DNA from: Cryptomeria japonica
Taxonomy: Eukaryota > Streptophyta > Pinopsida > Cupressales > Cupressaceae
Assembly: GCF_030272615.1 (NCBI RefSeq)
Contig: NC_081406.1
Span: forward strand, 171,636,361 to 171,700,360
Direction of reading: 5' to 3'
DNA length: 64,000 bases
Part shown: piece after piece, positions 21,973-33,345 of the stretch
Numbering within the stretch: position 1 is the stretch's first letter
How the letters are laid out: every line of letters starts with the position of its first letter
Made by a program: the position numbers and the translations under genes
The notes under the pieces: model-generated
Database searches by the model: none
Seen by the model: only the letters and a program-made list of their open reading frames with translations
What the model was told of the DNA's origin: nothing

Positions 21973-24900
21973 ATGATGAAGAGGGAAGGTCCAAAGTTCA
22001 ACAGAGATAATTTCAGTATATGGAAAGATAGAATGAAGATATACATCAAAAGCATGGGTGCTCAAAACTAGAGCTATGTTGAGAATGCTTATGTTGCCCC
22101 TACCGGTACTCTCACCGATGACCAAAAGAGAGAGATGCGGGAGAATGGGCATGTCATGGAAGCCCTAATTAGTAGTTTCATTGAGTTTATTGATGTCCAA
22201 GATAAAGTAAATCCCAAAGAAGTATGGGACACTCTTGAAAATATCTATGGTGATGATGAGCATGTAAAACAAGCTAAGGAAGAAAGCCTTAGAGGGAAGT
22301 TTGAAGACATGTGGATGGTTGAAGGTGAGACCATTCAACAATATGGAATAAGAATCAAAACTATTGTTGAAGATATCAAGAGTGCAGGTGGTAAAATGGA
22401 AGATTCCACTCTGGTAAGCAAAGTTCTGAGATCCTTATTACCGGTCTATGTAATAAGGGTTGCTGCTATTTAGGAGTTGAGATCAATAGACAAGACTAAG
22501 GTATCCCTAGACTCCATCATTGTAAAGTTGATAGCCTATGAGCTAAATAGTTTTGATGGTAGTGTTCAAAAGACTGAATCAACATTTAAAGATTTTGTTG
22601 TACCATCCAGTGAAGGAAAAGAAGCTAGCACTAGTGGTGAACCAAGATAGAGTAGAGAAATGGATGATGAGGAGATTCTGATGGCATTTGAAGCTCTTCT
22701 TGCCAAGAAACTTCCTAAGGGAACCAGTAAATATAGAGGTAAGCTCCCTTTGAAATGATTTTCTTGTAACCGGATAGGACATATTGTTGTAAACTATCCT
22801 AATGGTGACAACATGGACAAACCAGAAAGGTTCAAGAAATTCAAAGGAGGAAACTAGAGAAACTGTTTTGTGGTAGTTGATGAAGGTGTCATAGATGAGG
22901 AGTCAGAAGATGAAGAAAATGAAGATATTATGTTTGTTGTTGTCAAGGAAGATGTGTCAGATAAGAAGGCTCTTGTCTCCCACTTTGATAATTCCAATGA
23001 GTGGATTATTGACAGTGGTTGTTCTCACCATATGACTAGTGACTGGAGCAAGTTTCTATCCTTGGAAGAGTATGATGGTGGTGTGGTTTACTTTGGTAAT
23101 GATGCACCATGCATGGTCAAAGGTAGAGGGTCCACCTCTTTGAATGGAAAGAGTAGTGCTGACAATGTGTATTGGGTTGATGGTCTAAGACAAAACCTTC
23201 TGAGTGTTGCCTAACTGAATGATAGTGGTCTCACTCTGGAATTCAAGAATGGAGTGTGCAGAATCAAAGGAAAGAATGGTGAATTGGTGGCCACCGGCAT
23301 GCAAACCAAAGGTAACCTATTTCAGTTGAGTGCAAATATAAGTACATGTCTTATGGCTAAATTTGATGATAGCTGGATATGGCATAGGAGACTCTGCCAT
23401 GTAAACTTTGATAGCATTTTGAAGGCTAGTAAGATCAAGGTAGTTAAAAGGTTGTTGGTGCTAAGCAAACTGGAAAATACCTTGTGCAAAGAGTGTCAAC
23501 TGGGGAAAATGTCTTCCTCAACCTTTAAAGGTAAACCTTTCACTGCTAACAATTTGCTTGATCTTGTGCATACTGATTTGTGTGGTCCTATGAAAACTAG
23601 GAGTGTGCAGGGTGATAGGTACTTCATGATTCTCACTGATGACTGCTCAAGAATGATGTGGGTCACATTCTTGAAAGATAAGTCTGAAGCTTTTGTAAAG
23701 TTCAAAGCTTTCAGAGCATTAGTCAAGAAGGAAAGCAGTAAAAGGATCAAGTGCCTAAGAACTGATCAAGGAGGGGAATTCACTTCCGGTGAATTCAACA
23801 AGCACTGTGAAGAAAATGGCATCAGGAGGCACCTATCTGCCCCCCGGACTCCATAGTAGAATGACCTAGCAAAGAGGAATAATCGGACTGTGGTTGAAAC
23901 AGCAAGAACAATGTTGATTCAAGGAAAGGTTGCTCACACCTTTTGGAGGGAAGCGGTGAGCACTGCAGTCTACACAATGAACCGAGTACTCACCAAGAAA
24001 GGTAAGGATAAAATTCCTTATGAGTATTGGACCGGTAAGACACATGTGGCTAGCTACTTTAGAGTGTTTGGTAGCAAATGCTACATCAAGAGGAGTGAAC
24101 ACCAGAGAAAATTTGATGCGAAATGTGATGAGGGAATATTCCTAAGGTATTCCACCAAGAGAAAATCTCTCAAGTGTTTCAATAATAGGACTCAGAGAAT
24201 TATGGAAAGCATCAATGTAAGAGTTGATGAAACCTCTGAGAAAACTGAGGAAATCGGCAGTGAGAAAGTGGTAAATGAACCGGTTGTAACCTTCTAGGAA
24301 CCAGTTGTCAGTCAACCAAGTACCAGTAACAGTGTTCCTACACCGGTAGATGTAGATGCTAATACTGATGGAAATGAGGATGAAGAAGAAAAGCAAGAGG
24401 AATATATCAAGACCATTCCTCAGTATGTCAAGCTAAATCATGATCCTAAGTAGATCATAGGAGATAAGGATGTAGGAATCCTTACAAGAAGAAAGGTCAG
24501 AGAAAGCTCATGTATGATCTCTAAATTTGAGCCTAATTAATTCAAAGAGGCACATAAAGATGAAGACTGGTTCAAGGAAATGGAAGAAGAACTTGACCAG
24601 ATAGAGAGAAATGGTACATGGTCTTTGGTACCCAGACTGGAGCATAAAAATGTCATTGGTACCAAAGGAGTTTTCAGAAATAAGCTAAATGAGGATGGCA
24701 CAGTGATTAGAAACAAAGCTAGACTAGTGTGTAAAGGATATGCCCAAGAAGAAGGAGAAGACTATGGAGAAAACTTTGCTCCTGTAGCCAGATTGGAAGG
24801 AGTTCGTATGCTTCTTGCATATGCAGCTTTTAAAGGATTCAAAGTATATCAAATGGATGTAAAATCTGCATTCCTAAATGGTGTACTTGAAGAGGAGGTG

Positions 24901-26060
24901 TATATAGAGCAACCAGATGGGTTTTCCCTATCTGAAGACAGTGACATGGTGTGTAGGCTACATAAAGCCTTATATGGTCTAAAGCAGGCACCTAGAGAAA
25001 GGTATGAATGAATGCACTCCCATCTTGTGAAGATTGAATTTGAGAGAACAAGTGAAGATAGCAATATCTACTTGAAGTCTGAAGGAGATCAGATCCTGAT
25101 CTGTGAGGTATTTTTTGATGACATTATCTTTGGTGGAGATGACAAGATGAGTCATGAGTTTGCAGATGAGATGAAAAAAGAGTTTGAGATGTCACTCATA
25201 GGGGAGATTAAGTTCTTCATTGGACTACAGATTTAGCAGATGAAAGATGGAATCTTTATCACTCAGTCGAAGTATGTCAAAGAGGTGTTGAAGACCTTTG
25301 GCATGGAAGATAGCAAACTGGTTGGTACACCAATGGTGACCGGTTGTAAACTATCCAAAGAGGATGACTCAGCATTGGTTAATGAGAAGTAATATCGATC
25401 AATGATTGGTAAGTTGCATTATGTAGTGCATAGAAGACTAGATATTGCACATGCAGTAGCATTACTGCAAGGTTCCAAAAAATTCCAAGAGAATCCCACT
25501 TGGTTGCAGTCAAGCGGATTCTTAGGTATCTGAAGGGAACTATTGATTATGGATTGTGGTATCCATATAACAAGGATTTCAACTTGAAAGTATTCATAGA
25601 TACTGATTGGGCAGGTAATGTGGACAACCGGAAGAGCACAACCGGTGGTGCATTCTTTCTCGGTGGTAGACTGGTCTCATGGATGAGTAAGAAGTAGAGT
25701 TTTATCTCTCAGTCTACAATGGAAGTAGAGTATGTTGCAGCTTTCATGAACTGCACTCAGACAATTTGGATGAAGCATGTATTAAATGGCTTCAAAGTTC
25801 TTGTATCTGAACTGGTAAGTATATTTTGTGAAAATACTAGTGCAATTAACATCTCCAAGAATCCGGTTTTACATTCTAGAACCAAGCACTTTGAGCTCAA
25901 GTATCATTTCTTGAGGGAAAAGATTTAGAACAAAGAGATTGCACTAGAACATGTTTCCAGTAAGGAGCAGTTAGCAGACATATTCACCAAGCCTCTCCCA
26001 AATGCTACATTTATGTACCTAAGAGGTGAATTATAGGGGTGTTTCCCCTTCAGGAGGTAA
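21973..26060 (+). pseudogene. Copia gag-pol of element B
   Basis: The polyprotein frame of about 1,360 codons starts at ATG 21973 and ends at TAA 26058-26060, with one frameshift near 25465 and many stops. The order is Gag, protease, integrase, RT, RNase H. The zinc knuckle is broken: its first Cys codon is TGA and its last Cys is Tyr. The protease keeps WIIDSGCSHHMTSD (Asp at 23011). The integrase keeps VHTDLCGPMKT and RTDQGGEFTSGEF, but both Gln codons of PQQNG are TAG (23854-23859). RT shows [19 protein letters not shown] and FFDDIIFGG (about 25111-25137), with Phe in place of the usual Tyr-Val before the catalytic Asp pair. RNase H shows DTDWAGNVDNRKSTTG and ENTSAINISKNPVLHSRTKH, where the expected catalytic Asp of the CDN motif reads Glu. 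No env-like ORF follows. Confidence 0.88.
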
Positions 26061-26310
26061 ACTAAAGGTATATGCTCCACATCAGTCAAGTATTGCATAG
26101 TCAAATTTTTCTTCAGGATTGATGTGTTGAAGGATGCTACAACTTAGGGGGAGCAGCATAATGGAATAGGGAAGCTTGTGCCTCCACTTTGGCATTGTTG
26201 TCAAAGGGGGAGAAGAAGTGAAGCGGAGAAGATATCTATAGAAATTGGGGGAGAAGATGTGAAGCGAAGAGATATCTTTGTATATTGCCATCAATGCCAA
26301 AGGGGGAGAT
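26061..26310 (+). other. B polypurine tract region with repeated GGGGGAG motifs
   Basis: The true tract AAAGGGGGAGAT ends at 26310, next to the LTR. Three similar motifs precede it: TTAGGGGGAGCA, CAAAGGGGGAGAAG and TTGGGGGAGAAG. A similar arrangement is present in A and in the minus-strand elements. Confidence 0.7.
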
Positions 26311-27805
26311 TGTTGGCATTATGTGAACCGGTATGAGTTCATGATGACATTGTATGTTGTCATTGATGTCAATATGCTAAAGAAGAGAGAACCGGTATGT
26401 TACCAAGAACCGGTATATGTGAGAACCAGTATAACATTGTGAACCGGTATATGTGCCAAAGTGAAGTGGTGTGTTTGTGCAAGGTGAACTGGCATGTGGT
26501 TATGGGAACCGGTACATGGAAGCTTTGTATGACTACCGGCTGGTAGTCTCAACTTCAGGGTTTCTGATTGAAGTACTACCTGTGTGACTTAACTGGTGAC
26601 TTTGTGTGATGAGTTAGCATTATAACAAAGAACAGATCATGTTGCCATGTCAGCCTTGTGCGCGTGAAGGATCTTGCATGAAGGAGATTGTTCCTATCTA
26701 CCTCGGGAATGTGTGAAGTCTGTAAACAGTGATAACATGTGATGGGTTATCAGCCACCATGAAATCAGTGGAAAACGAATGATGGAGAACATCTTGAGAT
26801 TGGTTCAAGGCTATTGCATTTAATGCAATGTATTCAACGGTTAGGATTGAACCATTTGAATTGCTTAACCTAACAGGTTTAGGGTTTAGAGTTTATGCTA
26901 CTGACCTATCTATTTCCTATAAGGTCAATGTTGTGTTTCTTTCTGAGGTTGTTGGCAAAAGTTGTGTGTGTGTATCCAAGAGAAGAGATACATGATTCTT
27001 GCCAAACCAGACGAGAGAAGTGATACCTGCAGAGTGTAAGTGTAGAAGGTGAAGAGGAGCTAAAGCGGATCTGCATTGGCATTGAGTGTTGTTACCAAAT
27101 CATTGTAATACCTGTTGATCTCTAACCACTTCAACAGTTGGGAAATCCCTTAACGGGGTAGCTTTAACTGGCTTACTGTAAATCCTTTAACAGGGTGACT
27201 CAAAACCATTGAGTTCTTGAAATCCTCTAACAAGGTAACTTTTAATAGGGTTTAACCCTTAACCAGGTATTCTAGCCATCTCTTAACCGGGTGATCCCTA
27301 ACAGGATCGGTTCCTAATGGAACCTATTGTATCAGTCTTTAACTGGACAAGGCTCCTAACAGAGCAGACTTCTAAAGAGTTCAAAAATAGCTTGTGGGTA
27401 TTCATCCCCACCGTGGTTTTTCCCAGTTGGGTTTCCATGTGAAAAATCCATGTGTCATGTGTGGTGTTATTCATGTGATGGTTTAAGTGATTTGTGTCTG
27501 AAGGTAAATCATGTTGATCTAGCTATTTATATATCTTTGATGATAGATTACCTGGTCATGCACTAGAGTGAGATGGAAATGAAGTATTAGATTGTATGAA
27601 AAGATAAGTGTCAATCAGTTTATGCTTGTCTCAGTTATTCTGGGTTTTGTCGGTTGTACTCTGTTTAAGACCAGTGTTACTGTTTGTCTGCCAAAGCATA
27701 GTGTTTTCTGACAAACCGGTTTAGGATTATGTTTTTGTCTGTACTAATTCACCCCCCCCTCTCTTAGTACCAGTTTGGTACTATCCGTTCATCATTAAGT
27801 TATCA
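26311..27805 (+). repeat. 3' LTR of element B
   Basis: This 1,495 bp LTR begins TGTTGGCATTATG and ends ...AGTTATCA, followed by CCCAT at 27806-27810. It lacks the internal duplications of the 5' copy. Confidence 0.9.
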
Positions 27806-27810
27806 CCCAT

Positions 27811-28851
27811 CTTGTGAAGATTGGATTTGAAAGAACAAGTGAAGATAGCAATATCTATCTAAAGATAGAAGGAGATCAGATTCTGATCTGTGAAGTGTTT
27901 TTTGATGACATAATTTTTGGTGGAGATGACAAGATGAGCCATGCATTTGTAGATGAAATGAAGAAGGAATTTGAGATGTCACTAATCAGAGAGATTAAGT
28001 TCTTCATTGGACTACAAATTTAACAAATGAAAGATGGTATCTTTATCACTCAGTCCAAGTATGTCAAAAAGGTGTTGAAAACCTTTGGCACGGAAGACAG
28101 CAAACTGGTTGGTACACTGATGATGACTTGTTGTAAATTGTCAAAAGAAGATGACTCAGTGTTGGTGAATGAGAAGGAATACTGGTCAATGATTGGTAAG
28201 TTGCACTATGTAGTACACATCAGACTGGACATTGCACATGCAGTGGCCATTGTTGCACGTTTTCAGAAAAGTCCAAGAGAATCCCACTTGGTAGCAGTCA
28301 AGCAGATTCTTAGATATCTAAAGGGAACTATAGATTATGGATTGTGGTATCCATACAGTAATGATTTCAATCTCAAAGTGTTTATTGATGCCGATTGGGT
28401 TGGTAATGTGGATGACCGGAAGAGAACAATCGGTGGTGCATTCTTTCTCGGTGGTAGACTAGTCTCATGGATGAGCAAGAAGCAGAGTTGTATCTCTCAG
28501 TCCACAATAGAAGAAGAATATGTAGGAGCATTTATGAACTATAGTCAGACAATTTGGATGAAGCATGTATTAAGTGGTTTCAAAGTCCCTGTATCTGAAC
28601 CGGTGAGTATATTTTGTGATAACACAAGTGCAATTAATATTTCCAAGAATCCAATATTGCATGCTAGAACCAAGCACTTTGAGCTCAAGTATCATTTCTT
28701 GAGGGAGAAAGTTCAGAATAAAGAGGTTGTATTGGAACATGTTTCCAGTAAGGAGCAGTTAGCAAATATATTCACCAAGCCTCTACCAAAGGCTAAAATT
28801 ACCTATTTAAGAGGTGAATTAGGGGTGTTTCCCCTTCAAGAGATGAACTAA
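27811..28851 (+). pseudogene. Copia pol of element A, part 2 (RT end and RNase H)
   Basis: This is the continuation of A's RT after the B insertion. It includes FFDDIIFGGDDKM, KFFIGLQI, a stop at about 28021, then an uninterrupted stretch of 274 codons ending at 28851. RNase H motifs are DADWVGNVDDRK, SQSTIEEEY and CDNTSAINISKN, followed by ARTKHFELKYHFLRE and DVK-type C-terminal sequence (NIFTKPLPKAK). This is the best-preserved coding piece of the A/B family in the window. It is 3' of the frameshift in part 1 and remains in one frame here. Confidence 0.85.
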
Positions 28852-29098
28852 AAGTATGTGCTCCACATTAGTTAGGTATTGCATTGTCAAATCTTTTCAA
28901 GATTGATGTGATGAAGGATGTTACTCCTCAGGGGGAGCAGCATAGTAAATCATGGATGTTTGTGCCTCCACTTTGGCATTGTTGTCAAAGGGGGAGAAAT
29001 GTGAAGCAAAGAAGATATATGTAGTATTGAAGACATATTATATGGAAGAAGATGTTGAGATATCTTTGTATATTTCCATCAATGCCAAAGGGGGAGAT
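28852..29098 (+). other. A polypurine tract region
   Basis: CTCAGGGGGAGCAG and CAAAGGGGGAGAAA precede the final tract AAAGGGGGAGAT, which ends at 29098. No coding is seen. Confidence 0.7.
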
Positions 29099-29731
29099 TG
29101 TTGGCATATGTGTAGAGTTTGATGACATGATAGAATTGTAGTTGTCATTGATGTCAATATGCTGAAGTATGAACTGGTATATTGAAGTAAGCAAACTGGC
29201 AAGAGAGCCAGTATGATGGTATGAAGTGAACTAGTGTGATGGTATGAACCAGTATATGCAAAAAGGTGAACCGGTATGTTGGAATGTGAACCAGTATATG
29301 CAAAGTTTGTATCAAGGTTTCATTTGATATGACTACCAGTTGGTAGTCTCATCTTCAGGGTTTCCAGTTGATGCATTTCAAGTCTATGTGATTCGACCGA
29401 TGACATCCTCTGATGAGTTAGCATTGAAATGAAGATCAAATCATGTTGCCACATCAGCCTTGTGCATGTGAAGAATTTCCTTGAGGATCTTGCATGAAGA
29501 AGATTCATTCTATCTACCTTGGGAATGTGAAAAATCTTAGTAAACGGTGGAGAGCGCCTGATGAGCTATCAGCTTCTAGAACTGATAAAGAATAGACAAT
29601 GGAGAATGTCTTGAAATTTGTTCAAGATTGTTTTACTCTTTGTAATGTGTTTAAACAGCCAGGATTGGACCGACTGTATTGTTAACCTAGATGCTTAGGG
29701 TTTTAGGTTTTTTTCCACCGACCTAATTGTT

Positions 29732-31774
29732 TTTTTTTAAGAAAAAACAAGTTTTAAGGGACCCGAAACCCGCTTACATTATGAAAAATAGGCAATAAAG
29801 AAACAAGACAAAACAGCTGCAAAAGACTAGCACAAAAATCAGCAGCTAGGACAAAAATACAACAAGGAGCCAACAAGAAATTGGCCTCCCAAACCCAACA
29901 TTACACATCAACCGAATACTTTTATAGACTCCTCAGCATTTTGAACCAGAAGCATCATCACCTTGGCCACTTCCCTCAGATCATTGCTCTCCTGTCTTAG
30001 CTAGATATCTTTTGATTTGGTCTCCATCTTAGTAGTGTTCTGCCTTGTCCTTCGCCTAGAAATCTAATGAGTGGAGCTAGAAGTCGGTACGTCTTCAATG
30101 ATTACCAAATTATTATCCTGATTTTTCCTCTCTAGGTGATCTACTAGTGCATTCATATTCTGTGATGAAACTTTTAGGACCTAAAGATTGTGATTCATGA
30201 AACTTTTCAGAGCCTTCTCAATGCGGGCAACCCGGGTATCGATATTGTCTCTATCCTCCTCAGTCTGTTCTTTCAAAGTTCTGATAACATCCTCCAGATG
30301 TTTCAGGTCCCCTTTGATCAGGTCTTTTTCCAGCCAATCCTCCATCTCAACTTCCTCCTCGGCTTCACTGGTTTCCGTCTCCTCATTCTTTTTCCCAAAA
30401 ATTTGTGTCCTTAATCAAATTATTTATCTTATTTTTCAGATCCCTTTGTTTACTTTGCATACTGGTAATGTTGTCAACAACCCATTTCTGGAAATTGAAG
30501 GATTCTAGAGCACAGTTACGGGAATTATTTAGAATTGTATTTACAAAATCCCTACCTTGCTCAGTGCCCATAGAGTTAGGGTTTTCTTCCTCCTTAGACA
30601 GAGCGACATTCCTACTGTCCGAGCCCATAGGGTTAGAGTGAGGGTTTTCAGAGTTTCCCCCTTCATCCTTTTCATCAACATTTTCATCCTTCTCACTCTC
30701 CATTTTTGTCTCAATATCCTTCCCCCTTTCCTCCTCCACATCACCGTGCACCTCTGTTTTCACATTATCTATATCAACTCTCCTTTTTTTGTGGGTAGGG
30801 ACATTAGGCTGATCCTCATCCGAATCAGAGTATTTGCAACTTTCAAAAATATGTGCATTGGTGATCAGGGGATCATCTTTGGTAGCCCTGGAATTATCCT
30901 TCATATATTCATAAATGAGTAATATGAGCCCTTGATGGGCTATAGGGTAAGAATTAGGCTTTTTAGCGTGATCAGCTAGACTCTCATTCAAAGAGGATGC
31001 TAAGTAATAAGGTAGGGAAATTTTAGCCCCATGATGGAAGTGGTTAAGAATTGCAAAGTGATAGTTATAGATTTTAGTAAATCTACCGTCAACAATGAGA
31101 AACTCCATTAAAACCCTTAAAACTTTTTGCCAAAAGGGCTTTACCTACTAGGGAATGTAGTAGGAGATGTTGTCTTTCTTAACAAGCTTTCCCTTCTCCT
31201 CCTCCAATTTCGGGAAGTTTTTGAATGCTTCGGCTGCATACTTCCGGTCTCTATAGAATTTAGTACCCTCCTTTTGAAGACCCATGACCTCTGCAACTAG
31301 CTCCTCATCAATTTGTCATATCTCCCCGAACAAGGTGACTCTGTTGTTATTCTAGCCTCTAGCAAAACCATATGACACCAAATTTCTACTTCCGTGAAGC
31401 TTTTCCATATAATCAATAAAGCCATATCTATGAAGCCTTCTCCAGACTTTTCGTTCACTCTTCCAGTTTTCGCATCCTGAGGGCTCATTCCTATTTAAAT
31501 TACCACCCATTTTGACCAACAAGTAGAAGTGCCCAAAGATGTAATTCATAGTCCACAGGTGTAGCCCCAAATTCTTGTATAAAATTCTAAAGTTACAGAA
31601 CAGAGTCTCTTTCGTGGTTTTGAATCTTATGTTAATGGCCGCACAAAACCAACATTTAATATTATTATCCCCCACACATATGATAATAGAAATGGTGCCA
31701 AAAGGAAATCATTAACTGACAATTAATCTACCCACAAAATATGTCTTTGGAATCCGGTCCCCAGAAGATAACGC
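29732..31774 (-). mobile_element. Poly(A)-type retroposon inside LTR A2
   Basis: The insert begins, on the plus strand, with a T run that is a poly(A) tail on the minus strand. It is flanked by a 10-bp duplication CCTAATTGTT (29722-29731 and 31775-31784). Long duplications and a 3' A tail are the marks of LINE-type target-primed insertion. The minus-strand 3' end carries GCGGGTTTCGGGTCCC shortly before the tail. The 5' end lies within open coding sequence, so the copy is probably 5'-truncated. No RT is included, so it is either a truncated or non-autonomous LINE, or a retrotransposed copy of another element's transcript. Confidence 0.7.
30383..31774 (-). pseudogene. Unknown ORF carried by the retroposon
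   Basis: One minus-strand frame of about 460 codons runs from the truncated 5' end to the stop at 30383, with about six nonsense codons and no frameshift. The N-terminal and middle parts look globular (RKVWRRLHRYGFIDYMEKLH, DEELVAEVMGLQKEG, FTKIYNYHFAILNHF). From about 30830 the protein becomes very acidic and charged (EEERGKDIETKMESEKDENV). It ends in a helical segment (SMQSKQRDLKNKINNLIKD). I recall similar ORFs from conifer retroelements but no family name. There is no RT, nuclease or zinc-knuckle motif. The frame is followed by about 650 bases of 3' noncoding sequence before the A tail. Confidence 0.55.
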
Positions 31775-32599
31775 CCTAATTGTTGTCTATAAGGTCGATG
31801 ATGATTTTCATTTGAAGTTGTTGGCAAATGAATGTATGTGAAGTGATTCTTTCCAGACCAGAGGAGTGAGTAGAGATTTGTAGAGTGTGATTGCAGATGT
31901 AAAGGAACTGAAGTGGATCTACCTTGGCATTAAGTGTTGTTATCAGATTATTGTATTACCTGTTGACTTCTAACCATTTCAGCGGTTGGAAAATCCCTTC
32001 ACTGGGTAGCTTTAACAGGCTTTTTGAAAATCCTTTAAGAGGGTGACTCAAAATCATTGATTTCTTCAAATCCTTTGACAAGGTAACCTTTAACAGGGTT
32101 TTAACCTCTAACAAGGTATTTAGCCATCCCTCAACCGGGTGATCCCTAACAGGATCTGTTCCTAGAAAAACCTGTTGTAAAGTCTTTAACCAGACTAGGC
32201 TCCTAACAGAGCAAAATTCAGAAGAGTTCAAGAACAACTTGTGGGTATTCATCCCCACCGTGGTTTTTCCCAGTTGGGTTTCCACATGAAAAATCAGTGT
32301 GTTATGTGTGATGCTTTTTCATGTGATGTTTTAGTGTTTTTTGTTAAGCGATAATGCAAGTTGATCCAATGGTCATTGTATTTCTGATGTTTTACTTGCT
32401 TAAGCATATGGGTGAAGCTGAGATGAGATGTTAGGTTTTGAGATGATCTAGATGTTACTGGTTTATGTCTCTTGCAATCATACTATGTTTTACCAGTAGT
32501 GCCTTGATTTAGATCGGTGATATTGTTTACCAGTTAGTGCAGTCTTTGCAGTTCCTTCTTAGTATCTGTTGGTTATTTATTGTTCATAATTATTCATCA

Positions 32600-33345
32600 T
32601 TTTTATCCTTCAAAGCTTTGGTTGAAGGCTCAAATGGAACAATCTTGACAACCCAAATTGTAGGATGGTATTCCTTGAAGAAAGTTTTCTAGTGACTATA
32701 ATTTTGTTACATACTGAGTTTGTTATGAATTTTAATTTAAAATTTAACCAAACATAGGTTTTTCACCAAACATCAACTTCTTTGTTCAACGCATATATGG
32801 AAAAATAGTAAACTAATTCATAAAAATTCTAAAAAATATCTATGTCCTAGGTATTGATGTCCTCTTTTCAACAACAAAAGAAAGGGAATTTCAATACATA
32901 CAAAACAAGTTATGAGTTCAAAAATACACATATATCTAAATTATAATTAGTTCGAATTCAAAACTTAATAAAATAAAAAATATTAAACATATTGTTATGA
33001 AACCAATTGCATGCTCTAGATATCAATGTTACAAACCTAAATTTAAAAAAAATAAATGTTAATCCTTTGTATAAGAAAAGTTATGCATTATAGAATGCAC
33101 ATCACTCTTTAAAAAATTTATTTGTTGTTAAAAACTAGTTATGAAAGGAAATGGAAAAATGAATAGAAATTGATTCAAATATATTTTTTTAAATATATTT
33201 AGAATTTACAGAAAATGTCATAAATCACTAGTTTACATCATCTTCAAATTCCTAACGGTTTAGCAGTAGTAAGTGTTAGAAAGTGAATCTTTTTTTCAAA
33301 ATGTTTATTTTAGTGTCAAAGTTTACCAAAAAGTGTAACCCACTT
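32600..33345 (-). repeat. Diverged repeat related to 55968-56905, inverted
   Basis: Read in reverse complement, the block aligns along about 740 bases with the repeat at 55968-56905, roughly four in five bases matching by eye. It contains many homologous phrases, such as AACTTCTTTGTTCAA and CACTAGTTTACATCATCTTC. The end near 33345 corresponds to one terminus of that repeat. The other terminus, with the GC-rich palindrome, is missing, because the LTR of element A abuts at 32599. Confidence 0.7.

Larger units (their letters stand above)
20225..27805 (+). mobile_element. Complete copia element B nested in element A
   Basis: Element B has both LTRs (20225-21901, 26311-27805), a primer site, one long gag-pol frame, a polypurine tract and a 5-bp target duplication. 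It belongs to the same family as A, since LTR and protein sequences align throughout. It inserted into A's RT codons between the HSH region and VKIGFERTSEDSN. Nesting shows that B is younger than A. B's coding region is nevertheless full of stops, so it decayed after insertion or arrived already defective. Confidence 0.9.
15561..32599 (+). mobile_element. Copia element A, interrupted twice
   Basis: Element A has a 5' LTR (15651-17115), primer site, gag-pol in two pieces (17187-20224 and 27811-28851), polypurine tract and 3' LTR (29099-32599, itself split). A second full element, B, sits inside its RT region, and a poly(A)-type retroposon sits inside its 3' LTR. Unusually, about 90 bases of the 3' end of the same family's internal region, including the polypurine tract, precede the 5' LTR (15561-15650), so no target duplication is found. 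This suggests that A was part of a tandem LTR-internal-LTR-internal array, or formed by an abnormal integration. Confidence 0.75.
29099..32599 (+). repeat. 3' LTR of element A, split by a retroposon
   Basis: The LTR starts TGTTGGCATATG at 29099 and ends ...TATTCATCA at 32599. Removing the insertion and one copy of its target duplication (about 2,053 bp) leaves about 1,448 bp, close to the 1,465 bp of LTR A1. The two align well by eye on both sides of the insertion. Confidence 0.85.

Noticed and set aside
26061-29098. An env-like ORF after pol, as in some Sireviruses
   Set aside because: Only about 250 bases separate pol from the LTR in A and B, and they hold polypurine-like motifs rather than a frame.
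15646-32605. A 5-bp target duplication for element A
   Set aside because: The bases left of LTR A1 are its own polypurine tract and do not match those after 32599.
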